Assembly (NCBI RefSeq): GCF_000007345.1
Contig: NC_003552.1
Coordinates: forward strand, 3,534,001-3,598,000
Origin: Methanosarcina acetivorans C2A
GTDB taxonomy: Archaea > Halobacteriota > Methanosarcinia > Methanosarcinales > Methanosarcinaceae
Length of the DNA: 64,000 nucleotides
Direction of reading: 5' to 3'
Of this stretch, positions 1 through 9,350 are shown in pieces (position 1 is the first letter of the stretch; each line of letters begins with the position of its first letter). Position numbers and translations under genes: made by a program. The notes under the pieces were generated by a model, which worked only from the letters and a program-made list of their open reading frames with translations, did no database searches and had not been told where the DNA came from.

Positions 1-133
1 TTTTTAATTTTGATTGTTTGCATTTCCCGGAAATATTAATGCTTAAATAGTATATGAAAATGAGTCAATAGTTGCTTACCCACCCATTTTTTTCCAAACG
101 TACATCTATTTAATAATTTAACCCTAATTAAAT

Positions 134-565
134 ATGCATGAGGGGATCAGGCGTGGGACAGATTTTCTTTCAACGTATGAAGAGAGAAGAAAAAGAGGAT
201 GGGATATAGACAACGGGCTTGGAGGATATGCTTCTTCTACAGCCATCGAGGCAGGAACAAGGCCTTGCCACGGCTGCTGTAACAGTTTCGGAGAATTCTC
301 CCGGAAGGCTTTTGCTGTTTCAACAGGAGATATTTCTTTCCTAACTCTTGAGAAGGTTGATAAACTCCATGCAAGGGAAGCAAATCGGCAGAATTTTCTC
401 GCTTTCGATTCGGGCTTACTAAGCCTTTTGCTCTTCAGCTTCTCAAGACAACTGATGCTTTTGTAGTGAAAAATCAGTTCACAGGGTGAAAACACGGTTA
501 TTGCAGGATATCACTGGTACTCGGGCTGGAGAAGGAATGCCATGATTTCTCTGCCCGGCCTGTAA
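134..565 (+). pseudogene. Decayed glycogen debranching enzyme (amylo-alpha-1,6-glucosidase) remnant
   Basis: The first fragment (from ATG 134) carries a damaged form of the NGLGGYASST motif that opens archaeal and bacterial glycogen debranching enzymes. A second fragment near 485-565 reads NTVIAGYHWYSGW followed by AMISLPGL, matching the family's GYHWF-DWGRDTMISLPGL region, but in another frame and ending at TAA 563. The two motifs normally lie more than 200 residues apart, so there is a large internal deletion, at least one frameshift and loss of the C-terminal catalytic half. It precedes two GH130 genes, so this may once have been a glycan-processing locus. It is not expected to be functional. 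Confidence 0.75.
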
Positions 566-794
566 AATTAAACACAGGCACAATTTCCAAAGTTTTTGAT
601 GTGGACTTCTCCCCACTCTTCCGGTGGTGCGATTGCCCGGGTGGAGAGTGTTGCAAAAATGTTAAGGGCATACGTAAGGAAAGTACGTGGGATCAGGTCT
701 TGAAAAAAGAATTGTGCATACCACCTTTAGTGAAGAAATAGCATGAGCTGGAAAGGAAGGAGGGGGTAATACGACCTGGGTAAATCATGGGGAG

Positions 795-1754
795 TTGTTT
801 GTAAGGCATAAGAAAAATCCTATACTTACGATTGAAGACTGGCCGTATCATGCTAATGCGGTTTTTAACCCCGCAGCTGCCATAGTTGACGGTGAAACAC
901 TATTGATGGTACGGGTTGAAGACCACAGAGGTTTTTCTCACCTTACAATAGCCAGGAGTAATAATGGAATCGATGGCTGGGAGATCGATCCCGAACCGAC
1001 CTTGGTCCCGGATCCCGCACACTATCCCGAGGAAATATACGGCATTGAAGACCCACGTATAACTTACATAGAGGAGATGGGGAAGTGGGCTGTAGCATAT
1101 ACGGCTTTTTCGGATTCGGGTCCTTTAGCTTCTCTTGCCTTCACGGAGGATTTCCGCAATTTTGAGAGAATAGGGGCTATAATGCCGCCCGAAAATAAAG
1201 ATGCTGCTCTTTTTCCTGTCAGATTTAACGGCAAGTGGGCTCTGTTACACAGACCAGTATCCGGCATGACAGGTACAAAAACAAACATCTGGATCTCTTT
1301 TTCCCCGGACATGAAACACTGGGGCGGGCATCAGGTCCTCCTGTATGCCCGGGAAGGAGGATGGTGGGATGCCCGTAAGATAGGTTTATCTCCGCATCCG
1401 ATGCGTGTGCCTGAAGGGTGGCTGATTATGTACTATGGTGCACGCCAGACAACAGGTAAAACAAGTTATCGGCTTGGGCTTGCTCTCCTTGACCCTGAAG
1501 ACCCGAGAAAAGTCCTCCGCAGGTCTGAAGGCTGGGTTTTCGGGCCCCGTGAACTCTACGAACGCAGTGGAGACGTCAACGATGTCATTTTGCCCTGCGG
1601 CTGGGTTTTAGTGGAGGATGAGATCAGAATTTATTATGGAAGTGCGGAAGTATCTGTCTCCATGGCCAGTGCAAAAATAAACGACATTCTGGAATATATC
1701 CGCGGATGCCCTGAGGAACAATATGCCGATGAATATTATAGCTGGTTCGGATGA
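795..1754 (+). CDS. GH130-family glycosidase/phosphorylase (beta-1,4-mannooligosaccharide phosphorylase type), copy 1
   Basis: 319 residues of the five-bladed beta-propeller GH130 type: RHKKNPILT near the N terminus, FNPAAA, VRVEDHRGFSHL, the GIEDPRIT signature, and repeated propeller blades ending in IYYGSA. Known family members phosphorolyse or hydrolyse beta-mannosides; the real substrate here is unknown. The start is TTG; no ATG or GTG is available in frame before the conserved RHKKNP. It is a close paralogue of the gene at 4709. A homologous open frame extends a few codons upstream of the TTG in both copies, so initiation is uncertain. The debranching remnant just upstream suggests a carbohydrate locus. 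Confidence 0.85.
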   Translation: MFVRHKKNPILTIEDWPYHANAVFNPAAAIVDGETLLMVRVEDHRGFSHLTIARSNNGIDGWEIDPEPTLVPDPAHYPEEIYGIEDPRITYIEEMGKWAVAYTAFSDSGPLASLAFTEDFRNFERIGAIMPPENKDAALFPVRFNGKWALLHRPVSGMTGTKTNIWISFSPDMKHWGGHQVLLYAREGGWWDARKIGLSPHPMRVPEGWLIMYYGARQTTGKTSYRLGLALLDPEDPRKVLRRSEGWVFGPRELYERSGDVNDVILPCGWVLVEDEIRIYYGSAEVSVSMASAKINDILEYIRGCPEEQYADEYYSWFG

Positions 1755-2221
1755 AGTATTGAAAGGTCTATTGATACAAAAAAGGATAATTTAAAATTAG
1801 ATTGCGTGGGCAGTTAATGGAATTCTCAGATAGAAATTTGATCCTCAAATTCAAATCCAGCAAATTCAAACCCGGTCAAATGGAGAGAACTCTCCATTTA
1901 AACAGATTTTATCAGGTCACACTTTGGAAAAATATTTCCTTTCAAGAAAATTCAATGGCAAAGGAATTTCCTGTGTTGGAGAGAATGCTGAACTCCTTTC
2001 TCTCTTTCATTTTCTATGAATTTTTTATGAATACTATTGTGGGGAAAGGGAACAAGACTGACTTAAGGTTCGTTGTCAAGGATTTTCCATTATACGTAAG
2101 CTCCGGGATTTCTTAGTCAATGTGAAGTAAATTCAATAATCGATATAATTCGGTATATTTCGGCATTGTAAACATTTTAGGTATTTTTGATTGAGTGAAC
2201 AATCAAGGTTTGGGGGTATTT
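1755..2221. other. Intergenic stretch, no supported gene
   Basis: AT-rich sequence between GH130 copy 1 and the ATPase. A 104-codon open frame (1802-2116, plus strand) has no recognisable motif, no convincing ribosome-binding site and unusual composition, so it is not called. The promoter of the ATPase presumably lies here. Confidence 0.5.
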
Positions 2222-4654
2222 ATGAAAGAAAATGTGCAACTCAAAGTTGATGAAATAAAGGATTCTCCTGCAAGCGAAATCATTAAAAAACTTGATTCGA
2301 GTGACAAAGGACTTTCTTCTTCGGAAGCTGAGAGCCGGATTGAGCAGTATGGCTATAATGAAATTTTCGAAAAGAAGGTCAGCCCGCTTAGAAAATTTTT
2401 CGGTTATTTCTGGGGTCCCATTCCCTGGATGATTGAAATTGCAGCTGTAATTTCAGCTTTTATCCATCGATGGGAAGACTTCGTGATAATTTCCTTGCTC
2501 CTTCTCTTAAACGGAGTCGTGGGGTTCTGGCAGGAAAATAAGGCTGACAATGCCATTGAACTCCTTAAGCAGAAAATGGCCCTTAATGCCAAAGTGCTCA
2601 GAGGAGGGGAATGGAGCCAGATACCTGCACGGGAACTGGTCCCCGGAGATGTGGTTCGCGTACGTTCAGGAGATGTTGTGCCTGCAGACCTTAAGCTCTT
2701 TGAAGGAGACTATCTGCAGGTAGATGAATCAGCTCTCACCGGGGAATCCCTGCCTGTAGAAAAAAAATCCGATGATATTGCCTATTCGGGGTCCGTTATC
2801 CAGAAAGGGGAGATGAACGCCCTTGTTGTGGCTACGGGTATGAATACCTATTTTGGAGAGACAACCAAACTGGTGGCCGAGATTCGGACCAGGAGCCACT
2901 TCCAAAAAGCGGTCCTAAAAATCGGAGACTACCTGATCGTCCTTGCAGCCTGCATTGTTGCGATTGTTTTAGTTATAGAGTTTTTTTTCAGGCATACTCC
3001 TTTTCTGGAAACCCTCCAGTTTGCTCTTGTGTTGATCGTAGCCGCAATTCCGGCAGCTCTTCCTGCCGTAATGTCCGTTTCAATGGCCGTTGGAGCCACC
3101 GAGCTCGCAAACAAAGGAGCCATTGTCAGCAAGCTGGTCTCCATAGAAGAAATGGCCGGGATGGATATCCTGTGTTCGGACAAAACCGGTACGATCACCC
3201 AGAATAAGCTAAAATTGTCAGAAATATCACCTTTCGGAAACTTTAAAGAAAACGATCTCCTGCTTTACGGCTCGCTGGCCTCAAGGGAAGAGGACAACGA
3301 CCCGATTGATAATGCAATCCTTCTGAAGGCAAAAGATGAAGGATCAGTTCAAGAAAAAATCGATTCTTATGAAGTCAAAGAGTTCACGCCGTTTGATCCC
3401 GTTATAAAGCACACCGAGGCTACGATTGAAGGGCCTGAAGGGAAATTAAAAATTGCCAAAGGTGCGCCCCAGGTTATTCTGGACATGTCAGATGATAAAG
3501 AAGAAGTAAGGCAGAAAGTGGAAGAAAAAGTAGATTCTCTGGCTTCAAAGGGGTATCGTGCCCTGGGAGTATGTGTGGGGGAAGAAGGGAAATACAGGTT
3601 TGCAGGGCTTCTGGGACTTTATGACCCCCCGCATGAGGACTCTGCTGAGACCATAAAGACAGCAAACTCCCTCAACGTGAACGTGAAAATGGTAACCGGG
3701 GACCATATCGCCATTGCTAAGGAGATAGCAAGCCAGGTAGGCCTGGGCACGAACATAATTACGGCTGATGATTTCGTAGAAAAATCCGATTCCGAAGCTC
3801 AGGAACTTGTAGAAAAGGCAGACGGGTTTGCCCAGGTCTTTCCCGAGCACAAATACAGGATCGTCGACCTCCTTCAAAAAGAAGAACATATTGTTGGCAT
3901 GACAGGAGACGGCGTCAACGACGTCCCTGCTCTGAAAATGGCTGATGCGGGAATTGCTGTTGCAGGAGCCACGGATGCCGCAAAATCCGCTGCAGACATC
4001 GTGTTTACAATATCAGGCCTCTCGATCATTATTAACGCGATAAAAGAAAGCCGCAAGATATTCCAGAGGATGAAGAGCTACTCCATCTACAGAATTGCCG
4101 AAACCGTCCGGGTGCTTTTTTTTATTGCCACTTCGATAATCGTGTTTAATTTCTATCCCATAACCGCCATAATGATCGTTTTGCTTGCTATTCTCAACGA
4201 TGCCCCTATAATGACTATTGCATATGACAATGTGAAATATTCCCTGAAACCGGAAGAATGGAACATGCGCGAGGTCGTGAGAGTTTCCACATTTCTGGGA
4301 ATTCTGGGAGTGATTGCTTCATTCCTGATATACTATATCGGAGCCAGGGTTCTTTACCTCAGTCCGGGTGTACTGCAGTCTTTTATCTTCCTGAAACTTG
4401 CCGTAGCCGGGCACCTGACCATATTTGTTGCCCGCACCAGGGGACATTTCTGGTCTCCTCCTCCGGGAAAGCTCCTTTTTTGGTCTGCAGTGGTCACAAA
4501 ACTGCTGGCAACCTTTATCGCAGTGTACGGGATCTATATATCTCCTATCGGATGGAAACTGGCAGGCTTTATCTGGATCTACGCACTTACAGCTTTTGTT
4601 ATAACCGATTATTTGAAGGTAGGCTTTTATAAGCTAATGGACAGCAGAGGATGA
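2222..4654 (+). CDS. P-type (P3A, plasma-membrane type) H+-transporting ATPase
   Basis: About 810 residues. ATG 2222 is preferred over in-frame GTG 2195 because GGGGG lies about 8 bases upstream of the ATG. Visible in order: N-terminal cytoplasmic cation-ATPase domain (GLSSSEAE), membrane helices 1-2, the actuator domain with ESALTGES, helices with PAALPAVM, the phosphorylation motif DKTGT (Asp about residue 320), the nucleotide-binding region with KGAP, the hinge MTGDGVNDVPALKMAD and C-terminal helices. The pattern matches archaeal and plant or fungal plasma-membrane proton pumps. It would pump H+ outward at the expense of ATP. It sits between the two GH130 paralogues with the same orientation and looks intact. 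Confidence 0.92.
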   Translation: MKENVQLKVDEIKDSPASEIIKKLDSSDKGLSSSEAESRIEQYGYNEIFEKKVSPLRKFFGYFWGPIPWMIEIAAVISAFIHRWEDFVIISLLLLLNGVVGFWQENKADNAIELLKQKMALNAKVLRGGEWSQIPARELVPGDVVRVRSGDVVPADLKLFEGDYLQVDESALTGESLPVEKKSDDIAYSGSVIQKGEMNALVVATGMNTYFGETTKLVAEIRTRSHFQKAVLKIGDYLIVLAACIVAIVLVIEFFFRHTPFLETLQFALVLIVAAIPAALPAVMSVSMAVGATELANKGAIVSKLVSIEEMAGMDILCSDKTGTITQNKLKLSEISPFGNFKENDLLLYGSLASREEDNDPIDNAILLKAKDEGSVQEKIDSYEVKEFTPFDPVIKHTEATIEGPEGKLKIAKGAPQVILDMSDDKEEVRQKVEEKVDSLASKGYRALGVCVGEEGKYRFAGLLGLYDPPHEDSAETIKTANSLNVNVKMVTGDHIAIAKEIASQVGLGTNIITADDFVEKSDSEAQELVEKADGFAQVFPEHKYRIVDLLQKEEHIVGMTGDGVNDVPALKMADAGIAVAGATDAAKSAADIVFTISGLSIIINAIKESRKIFQRMKSYSIYRIAETVRVLFFIATSIIVFNFYPITAIMIVLLAILNDAPIMTIAYDNVKYSLKPEEWNMREVVRVSTFLGILGVIASFLIYYIGARVLYLSPGVLQSFIFLKLAVAGHLTIFVARTRGHFWSPPPGKLLFWSAVVTKLLATFIAVYGIYISPIGWKLAGFIWIYALTAFVITDYLKVGFYKLMDSRG

Positions 4655-4708
4655 TTTTCTATCTGGAATGAAAGGGGGGATAATATTACCTGGAGAGACC
4701 GAGGAGAA

Positions 4709-5704
4709 TTGTTTGTAAGGCATAAGAAAAATCCCATACTTACAGTTGAAGACTGGCCGTATCATGCTAATTCGGTTTTTAACCCTGCAGCTGCCATAGT
4801 TGACGGCAAAATACTATTGCTGGTGCGTGTCGAAGATCACAGAGGCATTTCTCATCTTACAGTAGCCAGGAGTAATAATGGAATCGACGGCTGGGAGATC
4901 GACCCCGAACCGACCTTTGTCCCGGATCCTGTCAATTATCCTGAGGAGATATACGGCATTGAAGACCCACGCATAACCTACATTGATGAGCTGGGGAAGT
5001 GGGTTGTAGCGTATACAGCTTTTTCGGACTCCGGCCCCTTGCCGGCTCTTGCCTTTACGGAGGATTTCCGCAATTTTGAGAGAATAGGCCCCGCCCTGCC
5101 CCCTGAAAATAAAGACGCTGCCCTCTTTCCCGTAAGATTTAACGGCAAATGGGCAATGATACACAGGCCTGTGCCTGCTATTCACGGTATGAAAGCGAAT
5201 ATGTGGATCTCCTTTTCTACAGAAATGGAAGCCTGGGGCGGGCATCAGGTCCTTCTCTATGCCCGGGAAGGGGGATGGTGGGATGCCTATAAGATAGGAT
5301 TATGCCCGCAGCCGATACGTATACCCGACGGCTGGTTAATTATGTATCATGGAGTGCGCCCGACAATGCCAACAATAAGTTATCGGCTTGGGCTTGCTCT
5401 CCTTGACCCTGAAGACCCGAGAAAAGTCCTCCGCAGGTCTGAAGGCTGGGTTTTCGGGCCTCTCGAACTCTACGAACGCAGCGGAGATGTCAACTATGTT
5501 GTTTTCCCCTGCGGATGGGTTGTGGTGAAGGATGAACTTCGTATTTATTACGGAAGTGCGGATACATCTATCTCAATGGCCAGCGCAAAAATGAGCGAGA
5601 TCCTGGAATATGTCCGTGAATGCCCTGAAGAACAGTGTCCTGAAGAGTACTGCAGATTTTTTGAGGGGAACAGGAGGAGGGTTACTGACCTGAAAAGAGG
5701 CTAA
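4709..5704 (+). CDS. GH130-family glycosidase/phosphorylase, copy 2
   Basis: 331 residues, nearly the same protein as copy 1 at 795 (RHKKNPILT, VRVEDHRGISHL, GIEDPRIT, IYYGSA all present) with a slightly longer Arg/Lys-rich tail. The start is TTG 4709 with GAGGAG only two bases upstream, which is close for a ribosome site. The frame is open back to the stop codon of the ATPase at 4654, which is in the same frame. It probably shares a transcript with the ATPase. Divergence between the copies is concentrated in the middle (about residues 160-225), possibly changing substrate preference. Function by family only; substrate unknown. Confidence 0.85.
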   Translation: MFVRHKKNPILTVEDWPYHANSVFNPAAAIVDGKILLLVRVEDHRGISHLTVARSNNGIDGWEIDPEPTFVPDPVNYPEEIYGIEDPRITYIDELGKWVVAYTAFSDSGPLPALAFTEDFRNFERIGPALPPENKDAALFPVRFNGKWAMIHRPVPAIHGMKANMWISFSTEMEAWGGHQVLLYAREGGWWDAYKIGLCPQPIRIPDGWLIMYHGVRPTMPTISYRLGLALLDPEDPRKVLRRSEGWVFGPLELYERSGDVNYVVFPCGWVVVKDELRIYYGSADTSISMASAKMSEILEYVRECPEEQCPEEYCRFFEGNRRRVTDLKRG

Positions 5705-5808
5705 ATATAGAATATGGGGTTGGCATTATCTTACTAAAGTTTCAGGCTCTGGGTAAAGGACTCGTGCGCCGGACTCAGCAAAAGGTCTGGCTTTGAAATT
5801 TAAGAGGC

Positions 5809-6663
5809 TGTCTGAATATTCATTTTTCATCTGGATAAAGGTTCTATTTTAGCCAGTCGTCTGCTCATTATATGGATCATAGCCGCATAAATGAAGGCTT
5901 GACTGGACTCTGTTAATCCTTCATAATCTTTGCTCAAACGCCGATAACGACCCAACCATCCAAATGTACGCTCTACTACCCATCTGCGAGGAAGTACTTG
6001 AAAACCTTTGACATCATCTTTACGCCTTACTATTTCCAAAACCCAACCACAGGTTATCTTGACCCAATCAATCAGTTGACCAGCATAAGCAGCATCAGCC
6101 CAAATAAGCTGCAATCGAGAGAATGTCCCCTTAATTTGTTCCAGAACAAGTTTAGCTCCATCTCGATCCTGAATATTCGCTGCATGAACTACAACTATTA
6201 ATAGTAGCCCTGTTGTATCCACCAGAATATGGCGCTTTCGTCCTTTGACTTTCTTACCAGCATCATAGCCGCGTACTCCACGTGTTTCTGTGGTTTTGAC
6301 TGATTGACTATCCAAAATCGCTGCACTCGGTTCTGGTTCTCTGCCATTTTCAATTCTCAGTTCAGTTCTTAGCGCAGCATTTATGCGTTCCCAAATTCCA
6401 TAAAGACGCCAAAGACGGAAATAGTGGTAGACAGTTTGCCATGGTGGAAATTCGTGTGGTAACATTCGCCATGCACAACCAGAACGTAGCAAATAGAATA
6501 TGCCATTCAATATTTCACGATAGGGGTGAACACGTTTTTTGCCTCGATTAGTTGGGGGATTTGGGATATGAGGCTCGATTAGTTTCCATTCTTTATCAGA
6601 TAAATCGCTAGGATAAGGAAGTCTTTCAGTCTGTTCTGACATTGACGAACAATCTTGGGACAT
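5809..6663. mobile_element. IS5-family element, truncated at its 5' end
   Basis: Consists of the transposase at 5827-6663 plus one recognisable terminus (GAGGCTGTCTGAAT at about 5809). No inverted copy of that terminus is seen next to 6663 or beyond 7691, so one end appears lost at the junction with the adjacent element. Confidence 0.6.
5827..6663 (-). CDS. IS5-family transposase
   Basis: 278 residues with the DDE pattern of IS5 transposases: LSDKEWKLIEPHIP at the N terminus, ILDSQSVKTTE for the first Asp, IWADAAYAG for the second, and RWVVERTFGW for the Glu. The frame is uninterrupted. An internal ATG about 21 bases in (start of MSEQTERL) may be the true start. The 3' end is followed by a terminal-repeat-like GAGGCTGTCTGAAT near 5809. 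The matching upstream end is absent, because the start codon lies exactly at the edge of the neighbouring IS481-like element. The element is therefore probably truncated and immobile. Confidence 0.9.
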   Translation of the reverse strand: MSQDCSSMSEQTERLPYPSDLSDKEWKLIEPHIPNPPTNRGKKRVHPYREILNGIFYLLRSGCAWRMLPHEFPPWQTVYHYFRLWRLYGIWERINAALRTELRIENGREPEPSAAILDSQSVKTTETRGVRGYDAGKKVKGRKRHILVDTTGLLLIVVVHAANIQDRDGAKLVLEQIKGTFSRLQLIWADAAYAGQLIDWVKITCGWVLEIVRRKDDVKGFQVLPRRWVVERTFGWLGRYRRLSKDYEGLTESSQAFIYAAMIHIMSRRLAKIEPLSR

Positions 6664-7691
6664 GTTTTATCCCGAAATTATTTCGCGCTAAATATGTCGG
6701 TTGTAATCCCTTATCTTTTGTGAAACTTAATGGAAAAAAGATACGTTGGATCATTGCTCAAAAATCGAAAGGTGAATCTACCTCGACGATAGCTGAGATC
6801 CAGGGGATCTCAGCCCGTCGAGTTCAGCAGATCTACAAAGAATACGTTGAAACTGGTCAGCTTCCTCAAGTTGGCATTAATCTTGGAAGACCAAAGAACC
6901 CCTTATCCTCCTCTGATCAGGAATTGATTGACCAAACTTACTCTGATTATAAGTTTGGAGCCTGTTACCTTGAGATTCTCATCGAAGGCAAATATAATCG
7001 TAAGATATCTCATAACAGAATCCATAACTACCTACTTAGCATGGACCTTGCCAAGGAAAACCGAAAAAAGAAACAGAGAAGAAAATGGTGTAGATACGAA
7101 CGCGAACACAGCATGTCTGCTGCACACATCGATTGGCATGAGAATCCCCTGTTAGGACTGCAAGTCTGTGCCATTCTTGATGATTCATCAAGAATGATAA
7201 TTGCAGGTGGAGAGTACGTTCATTGCAACACGGAGAACACCATTAAAGTGATTGATGAACTTGTCAAAGAGTACTGGGACATATACCCTTTAAGAGAGCT
7301 CATTATGGATCATGGAAGTGAATTCGGGGCTCACAGGATTAATAAGGATGGTTCATGGGATAGTGACTTTAAAAGATGCATTGAAGAACTTGGAATCAAA
7401 CCAATACTTGCAAGGGTAAGACATCCTCAGACAAACGGAAAAATAGAGAAATGGTTCGATACATATCAAAGGTTTAGAGGAGAGTTTGAATCATTTGAAG
7501 AATTCGTACAGTGGTATAACAAGAGGCCACATGGAGCTTTGAAACTTGAACAGTTAGAATCGCCACAGGAAGCATTCTGGAATAGATTACCAGTTGAGGC
7601 AAAGTTCAGAATAGGAGTGAGATTGTTTGGGTGGTGAAAACATGGACAAGAGGAAAAAAGTTTCAAAGCGAAATTATTTCAGGACAAAACA
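6663..7691. mobile_element. Complete IS481-like element with ~24-bp terminal inverted repeats
   Basis: The left end TGTTTTATCCCGAAATTATT at 6663 and the reverse complement of the right end, TGTTTTGTCCTGAAATAATT, ending at 7691, match at all but three of these 20 positions and continue with TTCGC in both. The 1029-bp unit contains one transposase gene (6720-7637). Flanking bases show no obvious target duplication. The right end lies only 45 bases before the symporter start at 7736, so the insertion has replaced or separated that gene's promoter. Confidence 0.8.
6720..7637 (+). CDS. IS481-like (rve-type DDE) transposase
   Basis: About 305 residues from GTG 6720 (reading VKLNGKKIRW). The open frame extends back into the terminal repeat, but that part is not conserved-looking. 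An N-terminal helix-turn-helix (STIAEIQGISARRVQQ) is followed by an integrase-core domain with HIDWHENPLLG (first Asp), IMDHGSEFG (second Asp) and HPQTNGKIEKWF (Glu). No internal stops. Together with the well-preserved terminal repeats this copy could still be active. Confidence 0.88.
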   Translation: MKLNGKKIRWIIAQKSKGESTSTIAEIQGISARRVQQIYKEYVETGQLPQVGINLGRPKNPLSSSDQELIDQTYSDYKFGACYLEILIEGKYNRKISHNRIHNYLLSMDLAKENRKKKQRRKWCRYEREHSMSAAHIDWHENPLLGLQVCAILDDSSRMIIAGGEYVHCNTENTIKVIDELVKEYWDIYPLRELIMDHGSEFGAHRINKDGSWDSDFKRCIEELGIKPILARVRHPQTNGKIEKWFDTYQRFRGEFESFEEFVQWYNKRPHGALKLEQLESPQEAFWNRLPVEAKFRIGVRLFGW

Positions 7692-7735
7692 GAGCGAAGA
7701 ATTTTTTCTTTATTATTTAACCGGGGCTGGCTTGA

Positions 7736-9145
7736 ATGGAACTGCTGGGTGTGAACATACTTGAAGTTTTGACAGGGATAGACCAGTTTATCTGGGGACC
7801 ACCCCTTCTTATTTTGCTTGTTGGGACAGGAATTTTCCTGACTTTGCGCCTTGGGCTGATTCAGGTTTTCAGGCTGCCTCTTGCTCTCAAATATGTCCTG
7901 AATTCAAAGAAATATGAAGAAGGAGTCCTTGGCGACATTTCGAGCTTTGCGGCACTCAGCACCGCACTTTCTGCAACAATCGGAACAGGAAACATTGTAG
8001 GAGTTGCAACGGCAGTCAAGACCGGGGGTCCAGGGGCTCTTTTCTGGATGCTCCTTGCCGCCTTTTTCGGGATGGCAACCATGTATTCCGAAGCCCTGCT
8101 GGCAGTCAAATACAGAACAGTTGACGCAAACGGGCAGATGTCAGGGGGCCCAATGTATTACATTAAAAACGGACTTGCTCATAAGAAGTACAGCAAGGTC
8201 CTTGCCCCCCTTTTTGCCATCTTTGGGGTAAATGTGGCACTCTTCGGAATAGGAACTTTTCCTCAGGTAAACGCTATCGTGGACTCGGCAAGGATTGCTT
8301 TTGACATCCCCGAAGTCCTGACTGCAGCCGTGTTGAGCCTGCTTGTGGCTTTTGTGACACTAGGAGGGATCAGGAGGATTGCGGCTGTTGCCCAGTTCAT
8401 GGTACCTTTTATGGCAGTGGCTTATGTGCTGGGCTGCCTTGTGATTATCGGGCTGAACCTTGAAAAGCTCCCGGAAACGTTTGCTCTGATCCTCAGGTCC
8501 GCCTTTTCCGAAACAGCAGCAAAGGGAGGGTTCCTTGGGGCTGGGGTGATGCTTGCAATTCGGATGGGAGTTGCCAGGGGGATTTTCTCAAACGAAGCCG
8601 GGCTTGGAAGCTCCCCCATAGCAGCCGCGGCTGCAAGGGTCAAAGAGCCGGCAAAGCAGGGTCTGATCTCAATGACCGGGACCTTTTTCGATACCATTAT
8701 TGTCTGCCTGATGACAGGAACAGTGCTCATCATGACGGATTCCTGGACCGGAGATCTTGCAGGGGCTTACATGACAAGCTATGCCTTTTCCACCGTACTT
8801 GCAGAAATCGGGAGTTATATCGTAACGGTCGGGCTCATATTCTTTGCCTTTACAACCATTCTTGGGTGGAACTATTACGGGGAGCGCTGCACGGAGTTCC
8901 TCTTCGGGGTTAAAGGAATCCTTCCCTATAAAGTACTATATATCCTCATCGTTGCCTCAGGCGCCTTCCTGACCCTTGATGTCATCTGGGTCCTGGCAGA
9001 TATCGTGAACGGGCTTATGGCGATTCCGAATCTGATAGCCCTCCTGGCGCTGAGAAAGGTTGTTGAATCCGAAACTGGATGGTATTTTAAGAGGAATAAG
9101 GACTTTGAGAGGAATAAAAGCCATGGGGAAAAAAATAAGAGCTGA
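7736..9145 (+). CDS. Na+/alanine (or glycine) symporter, AGCS family
   Basis: 469 residues, strongly hydrophobic with about ten membrane segments. Family hallmarks are visible: SAFAAL-type SSFAALSTALSATIGTGNIVG, GPGALFWM, GGPMYYI, FSNEAGLGSSPIAAAAA and GWNYYGERC. It imports small neutral amino acids with Na+ (family knowledge). The Lys/Asn-rich tail is extended by repeated AGGAATAA-type sequence. An IS481-like element ends 45 bases upstream. No obvious operon partner. Confidence 0.93.
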   Translation: MELLGVNILEVLTGIDQFIWGPPLLILLVGTGIFLTLRLGLIQVFRLPLALKYVLNSKKYEEGVLGDISSFAALSTALSATIGTGNIVGVATAVKTGGPGALFWMLLAAFFGMATMYSEALLAVKYRTVDANGQMSGGPMYYIKNGLAHKKYSKVLAPLFAIFGVNVALFGIGTFPQVNAIVDSARIAFDIPEVLTAAVLSLLVAFVTLGGIRRIAAVAQFMVPFMAVAYVLGCLVIIGLNLEKLPETFALILRSAFSETAAKGGFLGAGVMLAIRMGVARGIFSNEAGLGSSPIAAAAARVKEPAKQGLISMTGTFFDTIIVCLMTGTVLIMTDSWTGDLAGAYMTSYAFSTVLAEIGSYIVTVGLIFFAFTTILGWNYYGERCTEFLFGVKGILPYKVLYILIVASGAFLTLDVIWVLADIVNGLMAIPNLIALLALRKVVESETGWYFKRNKDFERNKSHGEKNKS

Positions 9146-9240
9146 AAAATTGAATTAGGGAAGAAGTATAAGAGTTTTGAGAGGAATAAGAGCTTTAAAG
9201 GAAGTAAAAGTTGAAAATTGAATTAGGGAAGAAGTTCGAA
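9144..9240. repeat. Short direct repeat after the symporter gene
   Basis: TTGAATTAGGGAAGAAGT occurs at 9150-9167 and again at 9218-9235, with AGAGGAATAAGAGC-like sequence repeated around them and into the last codons of the symporter gene. It looks like a local tandem duplication. Confidence 0.6.
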
Positions 9241-9350
9241 AACATGAAAATACAACCTGATGCAGGTTGCAAACAAAGTGTAACGGTTATAAGCAAGACT
9301 TAAAGATTGTTAATTATAAAGTTCACAAAACCAGACAGGGATTGTTACCC

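Noticed and set aside
1802-2116. 104-codon plus-strand open frame
   Set aside because: No ribosome site, no motif, biased composition; lies in a typical AT-rich gap.
5809-7691. Composite transposon formed by the two insertion elements
   Set aside because: The elements belong to different families with different ends and no shared outer repeats.
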